Source: Solirubrobacter ginsenosidimutans (GTDB lineage: Bacteria > Actinomycetota > Thermoleophilia > Solirubrobacterales > Solirubrobacteraceae). From it: 64,000 nt of DNA. Where the stretch lies: positions 1-64,000 of the forward strand of contig NZ_JAPDOD010000051.1 in NCBI RefSeq assembly GCF_027587205.1, given 5' to 3'. Positions 32,977-42,168 of this stretch are shown here, in pieces; the stretch's first letter is position 1, and every line of letters starts with the position of its first letter. Below the pieces are notes generated by a model. That model did no database searches, was not told the DNA's origin, and worked only from the letters and a program-made list of their open reading frames with translations. The position numbers and the translations under genes were made by a program.

Positions 32977-35900
32977 CCTCCGCCCGCCCCGGAGGCGGGA
33001 GGCCGCCGCTTCCTCTCTGGGGCGCCTACCTTCTCGTCGGGGCGCTGGTGTGTGCCGTCTACCTGTTCGCGCCGCCGCTGAAGGGCAACGGACCGGTGAT
33101 GAACCTGGTCGGGCTCTCGCCGGTGGTCGCCATTCTCGTCGGAGTCCGCCTGCATCGACCGGCGTCGCGCCTGCCGTGGCTGTTGCTGGCCGCCGGCTCG
33201 GCGCTGTTCTGGCTCGGCGACCTATATACGTACAGCTACCCGCACCTGCTCGGGGCCGAGGTGCCGTTTCCGTCGCCGGGCGACGGTCTCTACGTGCTGA
33301 TGTACCCGGTGATGATGGCCGGTCTGATGCTGCTGGTCCGGCGGCGCAGCGGCGGCCGGGACCGCAGCGGCCTGATCGACGGGCTGATCCTCACCGTCGG
33401 GCTCGCGTTGCCCTCCTGGATCGCGTTGATGGCGCCGTATCTGCACCAGGACGGGCTGTCGGTCACGGCCAAGCTCGTGTCGGTTGCCTACCCGCTCGGG
33501 GATGTGATCCTGATCGGCGCCGCGCTTCGTCTGGCGCTCGACGCGGGCCGGCGAGAACCCGCGTTCTACCTGCTGACGGCCAGCATCAGCCTGCTGCTCG
33601 TGACCGATTTCGCCTACGGGCTGCTGACGCTCTACGGCCTCTACGATCATCAACTCTGGCTCGACGCCGGCTGGATCGGGTCCTACCTGCTCTGGGGCGC
33701 CGGCGGTCTGCACCCGTCGATGGCGCGGCTCGAGCAGCCCGTCCCGGGACGCGAGGTCGTCCTCACGCAGTTCCGGCTCGGGCTTCTTACCTGCGCGTCG
33801 CTCGTGGCGCCGGTGATCGGCATCATCCACGACCTGCACGCCGGCGACCTCGACTTTGTCGTCGTCCGCTCCGCATCGATCCTGCTCTTCGGGCTCGTGG
33901 TGCTGCGGATGGCCGGGCTCGTCCGCCAGCAGGAGCGTTCGCTCGAACGTGAGCGCGTCCTCAGTGGAGCGGGAGCAGAACTCGTCGCGGCTACCAGCCG
34001 AGAGGAGATCGACCGCGTCGCCGTCACCGCTGCCAGCGCACTGGCGTCTCGCGGGTCCGCCGCCGCGCTTTGTGTGCCCGACGCCCAGGGGAACCTGTGG
34101 ATCGCCGCCTCGTCTGACGGCTGGGACCTCGCCCCGGGAGAGAGCGTTGACAGCGCAGGGCTTGCCGCCGCGGCGGCCGCGGGCGGCGGGGCCGAGCGCT
34201 TGAGCGACGCCGAGGTCCTGGCGGCGGGCCTTCCCGCTGGTCACCACCGTGTCCTCGTCGTGCCGCTTGCCCCCCGACGGGCGCAGCCGGCCGTCCTGAT
34301 CATCACGGGCGACGCCGTCGCCTCCAAGTCCGAGCACGCCGCGGCGCGCGCCTTGGCCACGCAGGTCGCGCTCGCGCTCGACAGCGCCGTCCTCAACGAG
34401 GAGGTGCACCGCCGCCGCGGCGAGGCCCGCTTCGGCTCGCTCGTACGCCACGCCAGCGACCTGATCACGGTGATCGATCCCGACACCACCGTCACCTATC
34501 AGAGCCCGTCGATCGAGCGCATCCTGGGCTATAACGCCGAGGCCATGGTCGGGCAGCGTTTCGACCGGCTCGTCGCCCCCGGCGACCGCGCCCGCCTCGC
34601 GGGGCTCATCGCCGCGGCCACGGCCGGTGAGGACGTCCAGCCGATCGATTGCGCCCTGGTGCACGAGGACGGCAGCACCGCGCATTTTGAGATCCTGTTG
34701 ACGAATCTCATCCACGACGAGCACGTCGGCGGAATCTTGCTCAACGCCCGTGACGTGAGCGAACGCAAAGTCTTCGAGGCCGAGCTGACGCACCAGGCGT
34801 TCCATGACACGGTCACCGGCCTGGCCAACCGCGCGATGTTCTCCGAGCGGGTCCGTCACGCGATCGCGCGTAACCGCCGTGAGGGTCTCAGCCTCGCGGT
34901 GATCTTCCTGGATCTCGACGATTTCAAGACGATCAATGACTCGCTCGGTCACGCGGCCGGCGACGAGGTGCTCGTCGAGGTCGCGCGCCGTCTCGACGCC
35001 AACACCCGCGGCGCGGACACCGCGGCCCGGTTCGGCGGCGACGAGTTCGCCATTTTGCTCGAGGACGTTGCCGGCAGCCACGAGGCAGCCGATACGGCGC
35101 AGCGGATCCTGGAGATGCTGGCCCGGCCGATCCGGGCGGGCCATCGCGAGATCACCCTGCGCGGCAGCCTCGGTATCTCGGTGGCCACCGTCGGCGATCC
35201 CCGCAATGCCGATGAGCTGATCCGGGACGCCGATGCCGCGATGTACATCGCCAAGCGCGGCAAGGGCGGCTATCGCCTCTTCGAGCCGGCGATGCACGAG
35301 GGCGTCCTCGCGCGTCTGGAGTTGCGCACCGACCTGCAGCGCGCGATCGCCACCGACCAGCTCGAGCTGCATTACCAGCCGATCGTGCACCTGGCGGACG
35401 GGTCCGTCTCGGGCTTCGAGGCGCTGCTGCGCTGGCATCACCCCGAGCGAGGCATGGTGTCGCCCACGGAGTTCATCCCGATCGCCGAGGAGACCGGGCT
35501 AGTCGTCCCGATCGGCCGTTGGGTGCTGCGCGAGGGCTGTCGGCACGCCCGCCGTCTCGTGACTGCAAGTCAGGGTGCGGCGCCGCGCATGAGCATCAAC
35601 CTGTCGCTCAAGCAGATCCAGCACTCAGACATCGTGGCCGACGTCCGTGACGCCCTGGCCGAGTCCGGGCTTGCGCCGGAGCGCCTGGTTCTCGAGATCA
35701 CGGAATCGGTGCTGATGGACGACACCGACCTCGCCGTCGGGCGTCTGCGCGACCTCAAGGCCCTCGGCGTCGGCCTGGCCCTCGACGATTTCGGCACGGG
35801 CTACTCATCACTGAGCTACCTGAGCCGGTTCCCTGTCGACATCCTCAAAATGGACCGCTCGTTCTTGAGCGAAGGGTCCTCGCCCGACGTCCGCAGCCTC

Positions 35901-36101
35901 GCCACGGCGGTCGTCGGCCTGGGGGCCACGCTGGGGCTCGAGGTGGTCGCCGAGGGCATCGAGCTCGCCGAGCAGTGGGACGCGCTCCACGACCTCGGGT
36001 GCGGCTTGGGACAGGGCTTCCTCTTCGCGCGGCCGATGGACGCCGAGGCATCGCTCGCGTTCCTGGCCCGAACGCCGTCCCGGCTCGCCAGTGCACCATA
36101 G
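32973..36101 (+). CDS. membrane-bound GAF-PAS-GGDEF-EAL cyclic-di-GMP protein
   Basis: 1042 residues; the ATG overlaps the preceding stop (ATGA). Nine or ten membrane helices span ~10-310 (LLVGALVCAVYLFAPPL; LPWLLLAAGSALFWLGDLY; SILLFGLVVLRMAGLV). A GAF-like domain (~325-475), a PAS domain (~487-605, DLITVIDPDTTVTYQSPSIE), a GGDEF domain with intact RFGGDEFAILLED (~685) and an EAL domain with FEALLRWHHPE (~813) and DDFGTGYSSLSYL follow. Both catalytic motifs are intact, so it could make and break cyclic di-GMP; which activity dominates cannot be read from sequence. The membrane region may sense the product of the adjacent synthase. Confidence 0.92.
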   Translation: MTSARPGGGRPPLPLWGAYLLVGALVCAVYLFAPPLKGNGPVMNLVGLSPVVAILVGVRLHRPASRLPWLLLAAGSALFWLGDLYTYSYPHLLGAEVPFPSPGDGLYVLMYPVMMAGLMLLVRRRSGGRDRSGLIDGLILTVGLALPSWIALMAPYLHQDGLSVTAKLVSVAYPLGDVILIGAALRLALDAGRREPAFYLLTASISLLLVTDFAYGLLTLYGLYDHQLWLDAGWIGSYLLWGAGGLHPSMARLEQPVPGREVVLTQFRLGLLTCASLVAPVIGIIHDLHAGDLDFVVVRSASILLFGLVVLRMAGLVRQQERSLERERVLSGAGAELVAATSREEIDRVAVTAASALASRGSAAALCVPDAQGNLWIAASSDGWDLAPGESVDSAGLAAAAAAGGGAERLSDAEVLAAGLPAGHHRVLVVPLAPRRAQPAVLIITGDAVASKSEHAAARALATQVALALDSAVLNEEVHRRRGEARFGSLVRHASDLITVIDPDTTVTYQSPSIERILGYNAEAMVGQRFDRLVAPGDRARLAGLIAAATAGEDVQPIDCALVHEDGSTAHFEILLTNLIHDEHVGGILLNARDVSERKVFEAELTHQAFHDTVTGLANRAMFSERVRHAIARNRREGLSLAVIFLDLDDFKTINDSLGHAAGDEVLVEVARRLDANTRGADTAARFGGDEFAILLEDVAGSHEAADTAQRILEMLARPIRAGHREITLRGSLGISVATVGDPRNADELIRDADAAMYIAKRGKGGYRLFEPAMHEGVLARLELRTDLQRAIATDQLELHYQPIVHLADGSVSGFEALLRWHHPERGMVSPTEFIPIAEETGLVVPIGRWVLREGCRHARRLVTASQGAAPRMSINLSLKQIQHSDIVADVRDALAESGLAPERLVLEITESVLMDDTDLAVGRLRDLKALGVGLALDDFGTGYSSLSYLSRFPVDILKMDRSFLSEGSSPDVRSLATAVVGLGATLGLEVVAEGIELAEQWDALHDLGCGLGQGFLFARPMDAEASLAFLARTPSRLASAP

Positions 36102-37395
36102 TTACGAGTCCCTTGACCGCGTCGGCGGGGTCGCGCGGCACGGCCTGCTGGCTCCCCTGCGCCACCGCGAGTTCCGGCTGCTGTGGCTCGGCATGTGCGT
36201 CTCGCTGCTCGGCGACGGCGCCTTCATCGTCGCCCTCGCATGGCAGGTCTACGCCCTCACCGACGCACCGACCGCGATGGGCATGGTCGGCATCGCCATG
36301 ACCGTCCCGACGATCGTCTTCCTGGTCATCGGGGGCGTGGCCAGCGACCGCTTCGATCGCCGCCGCGTGATGATCGCCGCCGATGCCGCGCGCTTTGTCG
36401 CCGTTGGCGCGCTCGCGGTTCTGTCGCTCACCGGCATGCTCGAGATCTGGCACGTGATCATCGTCGTCGCCGTCTACGGCACCGGGCAAGCGTTCTTCGC
36501 TCCCGCCTTTGACGCGATCGTCCCAGAGCTCCTCCCCGAGCGCCAACTCGCCCAGGCCAACGCTCTGGATCAGCTGGTCCGCCCGATCGCGCTACGCATG
36601 GCAGGCCCCGCGTTGGGGGGAATCCTTGTCGGCGTCCTCGGCGCCGGAGCCGCGTTCGCACTCGACGCCGCGTCCTTCGCCGTCTCCGCGGCGGCGCTGG
36701 TGCTGATGCGGGCGCCCGCGCGCTCGGCCGGCGGCGCAGCATCGTCGATGCTCGTCGATCTTCGTGAGGGCTGGCGCTTCGTGCGCGGGCGGTCCTGGCT
36801 CTGGGCCACGTTCGCCAGCGCGGCCGTCGCGTACCTGCTGTTCATGGGACCCGTGGAGGTCCTCGTGCCCTACGTCGTCAAGCACGATCTAGGCGGCAGC
36901 GCGACGGACCTCGGGCTCGTGTTCGCCGCCGGCGGCCTTGCCTCGGTCGCGGTCGCCGTCGCCCTGGCCCACCGCGGACTGCCGCGCCGGAATATGACCT
37001 TCATGTACCTCGTCTGGGTGATCGCCACCCTTGCGGTCGCCGGCTACGGGCTCGGCACCACCGTCTGGCATCTCATGCTCGCGAGCGCGGTGTTCAACTC
37101 CCTCGAGACCGCCGGCACCATCGTCTGGATGACGGCCAAGCAACGCCACGTCCCCGCCGCCATGCTCGGTCGTGTCTCGAGCCTCGACTGGCTCATCTCC
37201 ATCGGCCTCCTGCCACTCTCGTTCGCCCTCACCGGGCCGGTCAGCGGAGCCGTCGGCGCCCAAGCGACCCTGATCGGGGCCGGTCTGCTCGGCGCCGCCG
37301 TAACCCTCGCTGCCCTGTTCGTCCCCGGCGTACGGGCGATCGAGGGCGCCAACCCGCGCCGACCGGCGCCGAACCCGGAACCGATTTCGGTCTAG
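36091..37395 (+). CDS. MFS transporter (EntS-like exporter group)
   Basis: 434 residues, about 12 membrane helices. The N-terminal half has FRLLWLGMCVSLLGDGAFIV and the MFS motif-A segment GGVASDRFDRRRVMIAADAA, close to the DHA3/EntS exporter group. The GTG start lies 11 nt inside the upstream gene, so it is translationally linked to the GGDEF-EAL gene. Members of this group export siderophores, macrolides or other small molecules. Export of the alpha-oxoamine synthase product is the natural reading of the operon (inference). Confidence 0.88.
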   Translation: MHHSYESLDRVGGVARHGLLAPLRHREFRLLWLGMCVSLLGDGAFIVALAWQVYALTDAPTAMGMVGIAMTVPTIVFLVIGGVASDRFDRRRVMIAADAARFVAVGALAVLSLTGMLEIWHVIIVVAVYGTGQAFFAPAFDAIVPELLPERQLAQANALDQLVRPIALRMAGPALGGILVGVLGAGAAFALDAASFAVSAAALVLMRAPARSAGGAASSMLVDLREGWRFVRGRSWLWATFASAAVAYLLFMGPVEVLVPYVVKHDLGGSATDLGLVFAAGGLASVAVAVALAHRGLPRRNMTFMYLVWVIATLAVAGYGLGTTVWHLMLASAVFNSLETAGTIVWMTAKQRHVPAAMLGRVSSLDWLISIGLLPLSFALTGPVSGAVGAQATLIGAGLLGAAVTLAALFVPGVRAIEGANPRRPAPNPEPISV

Positions 37396-37619
37396 CTTGG
37401 TCGAAGCCGCAGTTTGACCATTGTGCGTTCGATGACACGACGCTCTGGCATCAGCCGAGCAGGTGCCAAACCGGCGCGAATGTGCCGCTTCTCGACGGAC
37501 TCGTGACTCTGGCTTGGGATCGGACGCAGGATGGTGCTTTGTATGAAGGCAGCAGTCGCCGAGCCGGGTCAGCGACATGCCGAGGCTCGTGTCGGTGTGT
37601 GCGGGACACGGAGCCCTTC

Positions 37620-39164
37620 TCAAGCGCGCGCGGGCGGTGGGATCGTCGCGGTCACGACTGTGCCGCCGCCGGGCGGGCTGTCGACGGTCAGCGTGCCCTC
37701 GAGCGTCGCCACCCGGTCGCGCAGCCCGATCAGTCCGCCGCCTTCGGTCCGCGCCCCGCCCCCGCCGTCGTCGCGCACCTCGATGCGCAGCGCGCCGTTG
37801 TCCACCCGACTCGTGACCGTCGCGTGCTGCGCGCAGGCGTGTTTTGCGACGTTGGTCAGCGCCTCGGCCACGACGAAGTAGGCGGTGGCCTCGATCTGTT
37901 CGGGCAGACGGGGCGTGGAGACATCGATCTCGACCGGAACGGTCATCCGTGAGGCCAGCGAGCGGATTGCCGCCGGCAACCCGCCGCGTGTGAGAACGCC
38001 GGGGAGGATGCCGTGGGCGAGCTCGCGTATCTCGGCGCTGGCGCCCTGGGCGTATCCGAGGGCCTCCTTCACCAGCTCTGACGCTCGGCCCTCCTGGTCC
38101 TGCAGCTCGCTCTGCGCGAGCTTGAGCGTGATCACCGTGTGCACCATGCGCTGCTGGGCACCGTCGTGTAGGTCGCGCACGACGCGCCGGCGCTCCTGGT
38201 CGGCAGCGGCCACCAGGCGGGCACGCGAGGCGGCAAGCTCTGTGCGCGCCTCGGCGTTCGAGATCGCGGTCGCGACGAGCTCGGTGAAGTGCTGGAGGCG
38301 CGACTCGGTCTCGGCAGGGAACGGGTTCGGCCCCTTCGAGGTGGCGATCATCACGCCCCACGGCCGGCCCTCCACGGAGATCGGGACGCCCACGGAGAAG
38401 CGGATCCCGATCTGCCGGATCGTGGCCGCGATGACGCCGGGCGCGTCCTCGTAGCTCTCCATGCGTGCCGCTTGCCCAGTCCGCAGCACCCGTGCCGACA
38501 CGCTGTCGCCCTCGAGCGGAAATCGTGCCCCGACCCGGACGCCCGCGTGGCTGCCCCACTGCGCGACGCTGACGACCGTGCCGTCTGTGTCGTAGCGTCC
38601 CAGGTGCGTAGCGTCCACGCCGAGTACCTCGCCGACCTCGCGCCCCACCGCGGCGAACACGGCGTCGGGCGAGGTCTCACGAGCGACCAGCGTGGCCACC
38701 CGCCGCAGCGCGGCCTGCTCCTCGGCGAGCACGCGCAGTTCGTCGCGACTTGCTTCGAGCAAGCGCTGCGCCTCGCGCAGCTGGGCCTCGGTGCGCCGGC
38801 GCTCGGTCGTGTCTCTTGCGACGCCGTACACGACCCCCCGCTCCGGCATCGTCCGCGTGTTCCACTCAAGCCACCGCACCGAACCGTCGGCGCACACGAC
38901 GCGCGACTCGAACCCGACCACATCGTGGCCCTCCCCGAGCTGCGCCAGCGCGTCGAGCGACGGCTGCACGTCGTCCGGGTGCGTGATGTCGAAGACCGAC
39001 CGCGAGAAGAGCTCGGCCTTCGGATATCCCAGCGTGCGCTCGAGCGACGCGTTCACGCGCTTGAAGAAGCCGTCAAAGCCGACGATGCACAGCAGGTCGA
39101 CCGACAGGTCGAAGAACTCCTCCAGCTCGGTCCCGGACTGCGGCAAATGCGGCAGCCTGTCCAC
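37620..39164 (-). CDS. PAS-GAF sensor histidine kinase (NarL-partner type)
   Basis: 514 residues from the GTG at 39164, with AAGGAG nine bases upstream; an upstream extension lacks support. PAS at ~15-125 (DLLCIVGFDGFFKRVNASLE), a GAF domain at ~165-310 (LGVDATHLGRYDTDGTVVSV; SVGVPISVEGRPWGVMIAT), then HisKA_3 with the phospho-acceptor His in RRVVRDLHDGAQQRMVH (~330), and an HATPase_c domain (ATAYFVVAEALTNVAKHA; GLIGLRDRVATLEGTL). This is the class that pairs with LuxR-type response regulators; no such partner is adjacent. There are no membrane helices, so it is a cytoplasmic sensor. Confidence 0.9.
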   Translation of the reverse strand: MDRLPHLPQSGTELEEFFDLSVDLLCIVGFDGFFKRVNASLERTLGYPKAELFSRSVFDITHPDDVQPSLDALAQLGEGHDVVGFESRVVCADGSVRWLEWNTRTMPERGVVYGVARDTTERRRTEAQLREAQRLLEASRDELRVLAEEQAALRRVATLVARETSPDAVFAAVGREVGEVLGVDATHLGRYDTDGTVVSVAQWGSHAGVRVGARFPLEGDSVSARVLRTGQAARMESYEDAPGVIAATIRQIGIRFSVGVPISVEGRPWGVMIATSKGPNPFPAETESRLQHFTELVATAISNAEARTELAASRARLVAAADQERRRVVRDLHDGAQQRMVHTVITLKLAQSELQDQEGRASELVKEALGYAQGASAEIRELAHGILPGVLTRGGLPAAIRSLASRMTVPVEIDVSTPRLPEQIEATAYFVVAEALTNVAKHACAQHATVTSRVDNGALRIEVRDDGGGGARTEGGGLIGLRDRVATLEGTLTVDSPPGGGTVVTATIPPPARA

Positions 39165-39597
39165 GTCGACACGCTCCTTCTGCTCCCTGCGAGTATGCCG
39201 CAAGAGGAGCAGACGACAGTGCCGCACGGGCACGCCACTGGCGAGACCCATCTGCGCGTTACGCCAGCCCTGGGCGACTGATGACGGGTCCGCGGCTGAG
39301 CGCTGGGCTCGCTACGCGCGTCCCTGGTCTATGCCTCGTCGTAGCACTCGAATGTCCCGGCCCAGATCGTGTGATCACGAGCCGCTTGAAAGCTGCGGGT
39401 CGCCTCGACCTCCGCCCGCCAATTCGATCCCTCCGAGCTCGAGTTGGCGCTTGAAAGCCAAGACGAAGGCTGGCCGGTCCTCTCGGTACTCCGAAGGAGG
39501 AGCAAGATCGAGAAACGCCTCAAACAGCAGGAGGTCGCCGACGACGGCCTCCTGAGCCCCGGTCGGCGAGAGTCGCGTCTCGGGCCTGGTCGCCGGC
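39165..39597. other. intergenic stretch with a possible decayed gene
   Basis: 433 nt. A minus-strand frame at ~39375-39560 (VVGDLLLFEAFLDLAPPSEY and onward) is protein-like but has no RBS, and a second protein-like piece (DHTIWAGTFECYDEA) continues in another frame, suggesting a frameshifted remnant. Confidence is low because neither piece matches a family I know. Confidence 0.3.
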
Positions 39598-40269
39598 TTA
39601 GCCGATCTCGGACTGATCCCGTGATCCGGGAGATCGCTCGCTGGCATCGATGGCAAGCAATTCGATGTGGTCGATTGCCGCACCGAGCGAGGCTTCGAGA
39701 GCGCGCGCGTCTCGATGCGCCTGCGTGAGGAGGTACCCGCCCTGCGCAGCAGCGAGCAGCGAGTAGGCGAGCGCGTCAGGGTCCGCGTCGGGACGGAGGT
39801 CGCCGCGCTGTTGCATCGTCAGCAAGCCTCGACGCAACAAGGATTCCCAGCGCTCAAAGCCGGCTGCGAAGTCCGCTTGTAACTCGGCGTCTGACTCCAC
39901 CAGCTCGGCGGCGAGCGATCCGAGCCGGCAGCCCCCCTCGAAATTCTGCGCGCGTTGCTGCTCGACGATCCGCTGCGCCCACGCGCGCAGCGCCGCGACG
40001 CTGTCCAGATTCCCGACGGCCGGGTCGTGGTGGTCGGCCATGACGGCGTCGGCCTGGTGGGCGATCACGGCACGGATGAGGCTCCGCTTGTCGGCGAAAT
40101 AGTGCGACATCTGCGAGCCACTGGCCTTCGCGGCCTTGCGGACGTCCTCGAGGCTCGTGTTCGCGGCGCCGTTCTCGTACATCAGCCGAGCCGCCACGTC
40201 GACGATCCGAGCACGCGTCGCACGACCCTTCACGGTCAACCGCGAGCTCGATGACGCGGCGCGGGCCAT
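39598..40269 (-). CDS. TetR-family transcriptional regulator
   Basis: 223 residues. The N-terminal HTH is typical: ATRARIVDVAARLMYENGAA, then TSLEDVRKAAKASGSQMSHYFADKRSLIRAVI (recognition helix and HYF-x-K signature). The C-terminal ligand domain resembles the TetR_C_6/YcdC-like group. It is 69 nt downstream of the PAS gene on the same strand, and beyond that gene lie two divergent quinone oxidoreductases; TetR regulators next to zinc-free MDR oxidoreductases often repress them (context inference). An imperfect palindrome in the spacer of the 41007-41036 promoter is a candidate operator. Confidence 0.88.
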   Translation of the reverse strand: MARAASSSSRLTVKGRATRARIVDVAARLMYENGAANTSLEDVRKAAKASGSQMSHYFADKRSLIRAVIAHQADAVMADHHDPAVGNLDSVAALRAWAQRIVEQQRAQNFEGGCRLGSLAAELVESDAELQADFAAGFERWESLLRRGLLTMQQRGDLRPDADPDALAYSLLAAAQGGYLLTQAHRDARALEASLGAAIDHIELLAIDASERSPGSRDQSEIG

Positions 40270-40338
40270 GTGACGCAGCGTATCGACGTCGCGACCGCCG
40301 TCTGGACCCGAACGCCCGCGTCGGACGTCGGCATGCTC

Positions 40339-40821
40339 TCAGGCGGTCGGCAGACCGTCAGGCAGCATTTCTCGCTCGAAGGATTCGCGTCCCGACTCGT
40401 CGAACCGCGCGCAGAGCTCCTGTACCTCGTCCTTGAGAAGTACGAACTGAGAGAAGCCGACCAGTTCGCCGTTGACCCGGATCGGTGAGACCGTGACCAG
40501 GATCGTGGTTTTTCCGTAGGGCCTGGCGACGTAGCGCACCGGCTCGTCGCGGCCCTCCTCGAAAAGCCGGAGCATGGCGTCGAAACGGGGATTGGTCACC
40601 GCTCGGCGATGCCGCTTGCGGACGTCGTTTCCGATGTGTTCGGGCTTCCGGTCGAGGTGCTCCGAAGCCCACTGGTTGTAATACATCACCGTTCCGTGGC
40701 GGTCCAGGATGGTGACTCCGACGCCGGCCTGCTCGAGAATCCGGTCCGCCCACTGGTCCAGGCCCCAGTCCGTGGCGGTGCGGCTTTCGGCGACTTCGGC
40801 TGGCTCGACCTGAGATGACAT
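40339..40821 (-). CDS. single PAS-domain protein
   Basis: 160 residues; the ATG at 40821 follows GGAGG by five bases. It is one PAS domain (ILEQAGVGVTILDRHGTVMY; WASEHLDRKPEHIGNDVR; MLRLFEEGRDEPVRYVARPY; TVSPIRVNGELVGFSQFV) with short ends and no kinase, GGDEF or HTH partner. The His/Arg-rich helix (KRHRRAVTNPRF) is seen in PAS proteins that sense small ligands or redox state. It probably shares a transcript with the TetR gene downstream. Confidence 0.78.
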   Translation of the reverse strand: MSSQVEPAEVAESRTATDWGLDQWADRILEQAGVGVTILDRHGTVMYYNQWASEHLDRKPEHIGNDVRKRHRRAVTNPRFDAMLRLFEEGRDEPVRYVARPYGKTTILVTVSPIRVNGELVGFSQFVLLKDEVQELCARFDESGRESFEREMLPDGLPTA

Positions 40822-40902
40822 TGATACCTCCGAAGCGGGGATTGGTGGATACCTGTCGTACTGCCGGGAACTCCCTGCGTGATTGCGAAGCAAAATGGGC
40901 TG

Positions 40903-40908
40903 CTTATA
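40903..40908 (-). promoter_or_regulatory. candidate -10 element of the PAS-TetR transcript
   Basis: On the minus strand this hexamer reads TATAAG, 82 nt before the ATG at 40821 and in an unusually AT-rich patch. No good -35 was found, so this is weak. Confidence 0.28.
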
Positions 40909-41006
40909 CCCATATCCTACCGACCCTTACTGCCGCTGCTGTCGCCAGGCGACGCTGAAAGAGCGACACAGCACCGCAAGTCGGTGGGACCAGTACATCA
41001 TCCGAG

Positions 41007-41036
41007 TTGGGTATCGATGACCCACTCGGCTAGCCT
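41007..41036 (+). promoter_or_regulatory. candidate promoter of the quinone oxidoreductase pair with an operator-like palindrome
   Basis: TTGGGT (41007-41012), an 18-nt spacer and TAGCCT (41031-41036) form a plausible sigma-70-type promoter. The spacer start holds TGGGTATCGATGACCCA, an imperfect palindrome centred on ATCGAT, placed where a repressor such as the nearby TetR protein could block RNA polymerase. Confidence 0.3.
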
Positions 41037-41198
41037 TGAAGGATGGCTTCGCGCTCACGTGGCTTGTGCGGGCGCCCCCGCGACGACGTCGATCCGTCGC
41101 GGATCCCGCCGGTAGAGGACGACGAGCGCGGCTGCGGCAGGAACGTTCTCGTGACCGGCTGCCGTGCAGGTGAGAACGCAGAACAGGGAGGGTGCCGG

Positions 41199-42116
41199 AT
41201 GAAGGCAATTGTCGTGACTGACCAGGCTGCGGGAACGGCCGGGGTGACGCTGGTGGAGCGGCCCGAGCCGCGGCCGGCGATAAACGACGTCGTCGTTGAG
41301 ATTCACGCGTCGGGATTCACCTCGGGCGAGCTGACGTGGCCCTCGACCTGGACCGATCGCCTCGACCGTGACCGCACACCGTCGATCCCCGGGCAGGAGC
41401 TGGCCGGAGTGGTCACCGCCCTCGGCTACGGCACGACGGGGCTGTCGGTGGGACAGCGGGTGTTCGGTCTCACGGACTCGTATCGCGACGGCGGGCTGGC
41501 GGAGTATGTGACGATCGAGGGACGCAACCTCGCGCCGCTGCCAGGCGACGTCGACTTCACGGTCGGCGCCAGCCTGCCGATGCCGGGTCTGACCGCATGG
41601 CAGGGACTGTTCGAGCACGGCCGTCTACAGGCGGGGCAGCGTGTGCTCGTGCACGGCGCGGCCGGCTCAGTCGGGTCGATGGTGGCGCAGCTTGCACGTG
41701 AGTTCGGCGCCTACGTCATCGGCACCGGGCGCGCGGCCGACCGTCAGAAGGCGCTCGACTTCGGCGCGATGGAGTTCGTCGACCTTGAGAACGACGCGCT
41801 GGAAGACGTCGGCGATGTCGATCTCGTCTTCGACGTCATCGGCGGCGACATCCAGAAGCGATCCGCATGCCTGGTTCGCGCCGGAGGAACGCTGGTGACC
41901 ATCGCCGGACCGCCCGAGGCGCGGCCCGCGGACGGCTTGGCGATCGACTTCGTCGTCGAGGCCGATCGTGCCCAACTGGGTGAGATCGTCCAGCGGGTCC
42001 GGGACGGACGACTGCGGACGAACATCGGCACCGTCGCGACCCTCGACGATGCCGTCGCCGCCTTCAACCCGGCCGAGCGGATCAGCGGGCAGACGATCAT
42101 CCGCGTTCGCCCGTGA
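41199..42116 (+). CDS. MDR-superfamily quinone oxidoreductase, copy 1
   Basis: 305 residues from the ATG at 41199, six bases after GGGAGGG; the longer frame upstream is unsupported. Zinc-free MDR reductase: N-terminal catalytic barrel (VDFTVGASLPMPGLTAWQGL), Rossmann motif VLVHGAAGSVGSMVAQLARE and FGAYVIGTGRA. The enzyme should reduce quinones or enones with NADPH. Copy 2 lies 52 nt downstream with identical length. Confidence 0.88.
   Translation: MKAIVVTDQAAGTAGVTLVERPEPRPAINDVVVEIHASGFTSGELTWPSTWTDRLDRDRTPSIPGQELAGVVTALGYGTTGLSVGQRVFGLTDSYRDGGLAEYVTIEGRNLAPLPGDVDFTVGASLPMPGLTAWQGLFEHGRLQAGQRVLVHGAAGSVGSMVAQLAREFGAYVIGTGRAADRQKALDFGAMEFVDLENDALEDVGDVDLVFDVIGGDIQKRSACLVRAGGTLVTIAGPPEARPADGLAIDFVVEADRAQLGEIVQRVRDGRLRTNIGTVATLDDAVAAFNPAERISGQTIIRVRP
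41817..42071. repeat. 255-bp tract identical to 42787-43041
   Basis: Base-for-base identical to the matching part of the second quinone oxidoreductase gene (offset 970), flanked on both sides by mismatches: AT versus GA just before, G versus A just after. It covers the C-terminal third of the protein. Confidence 0.9.
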
Positions 42117-42168
42117 GCGAGCGGCGATCGATGCACCAACGAGACCAATGACCGAGGAGACAATTCCT

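Noticed and set aside
33222..35441. 739-codon minus-strand frame opposite the GGDEF-EAL gene
   Set aside because: Antisense shadow; the plus-strand gene has intact catalytic motifs.
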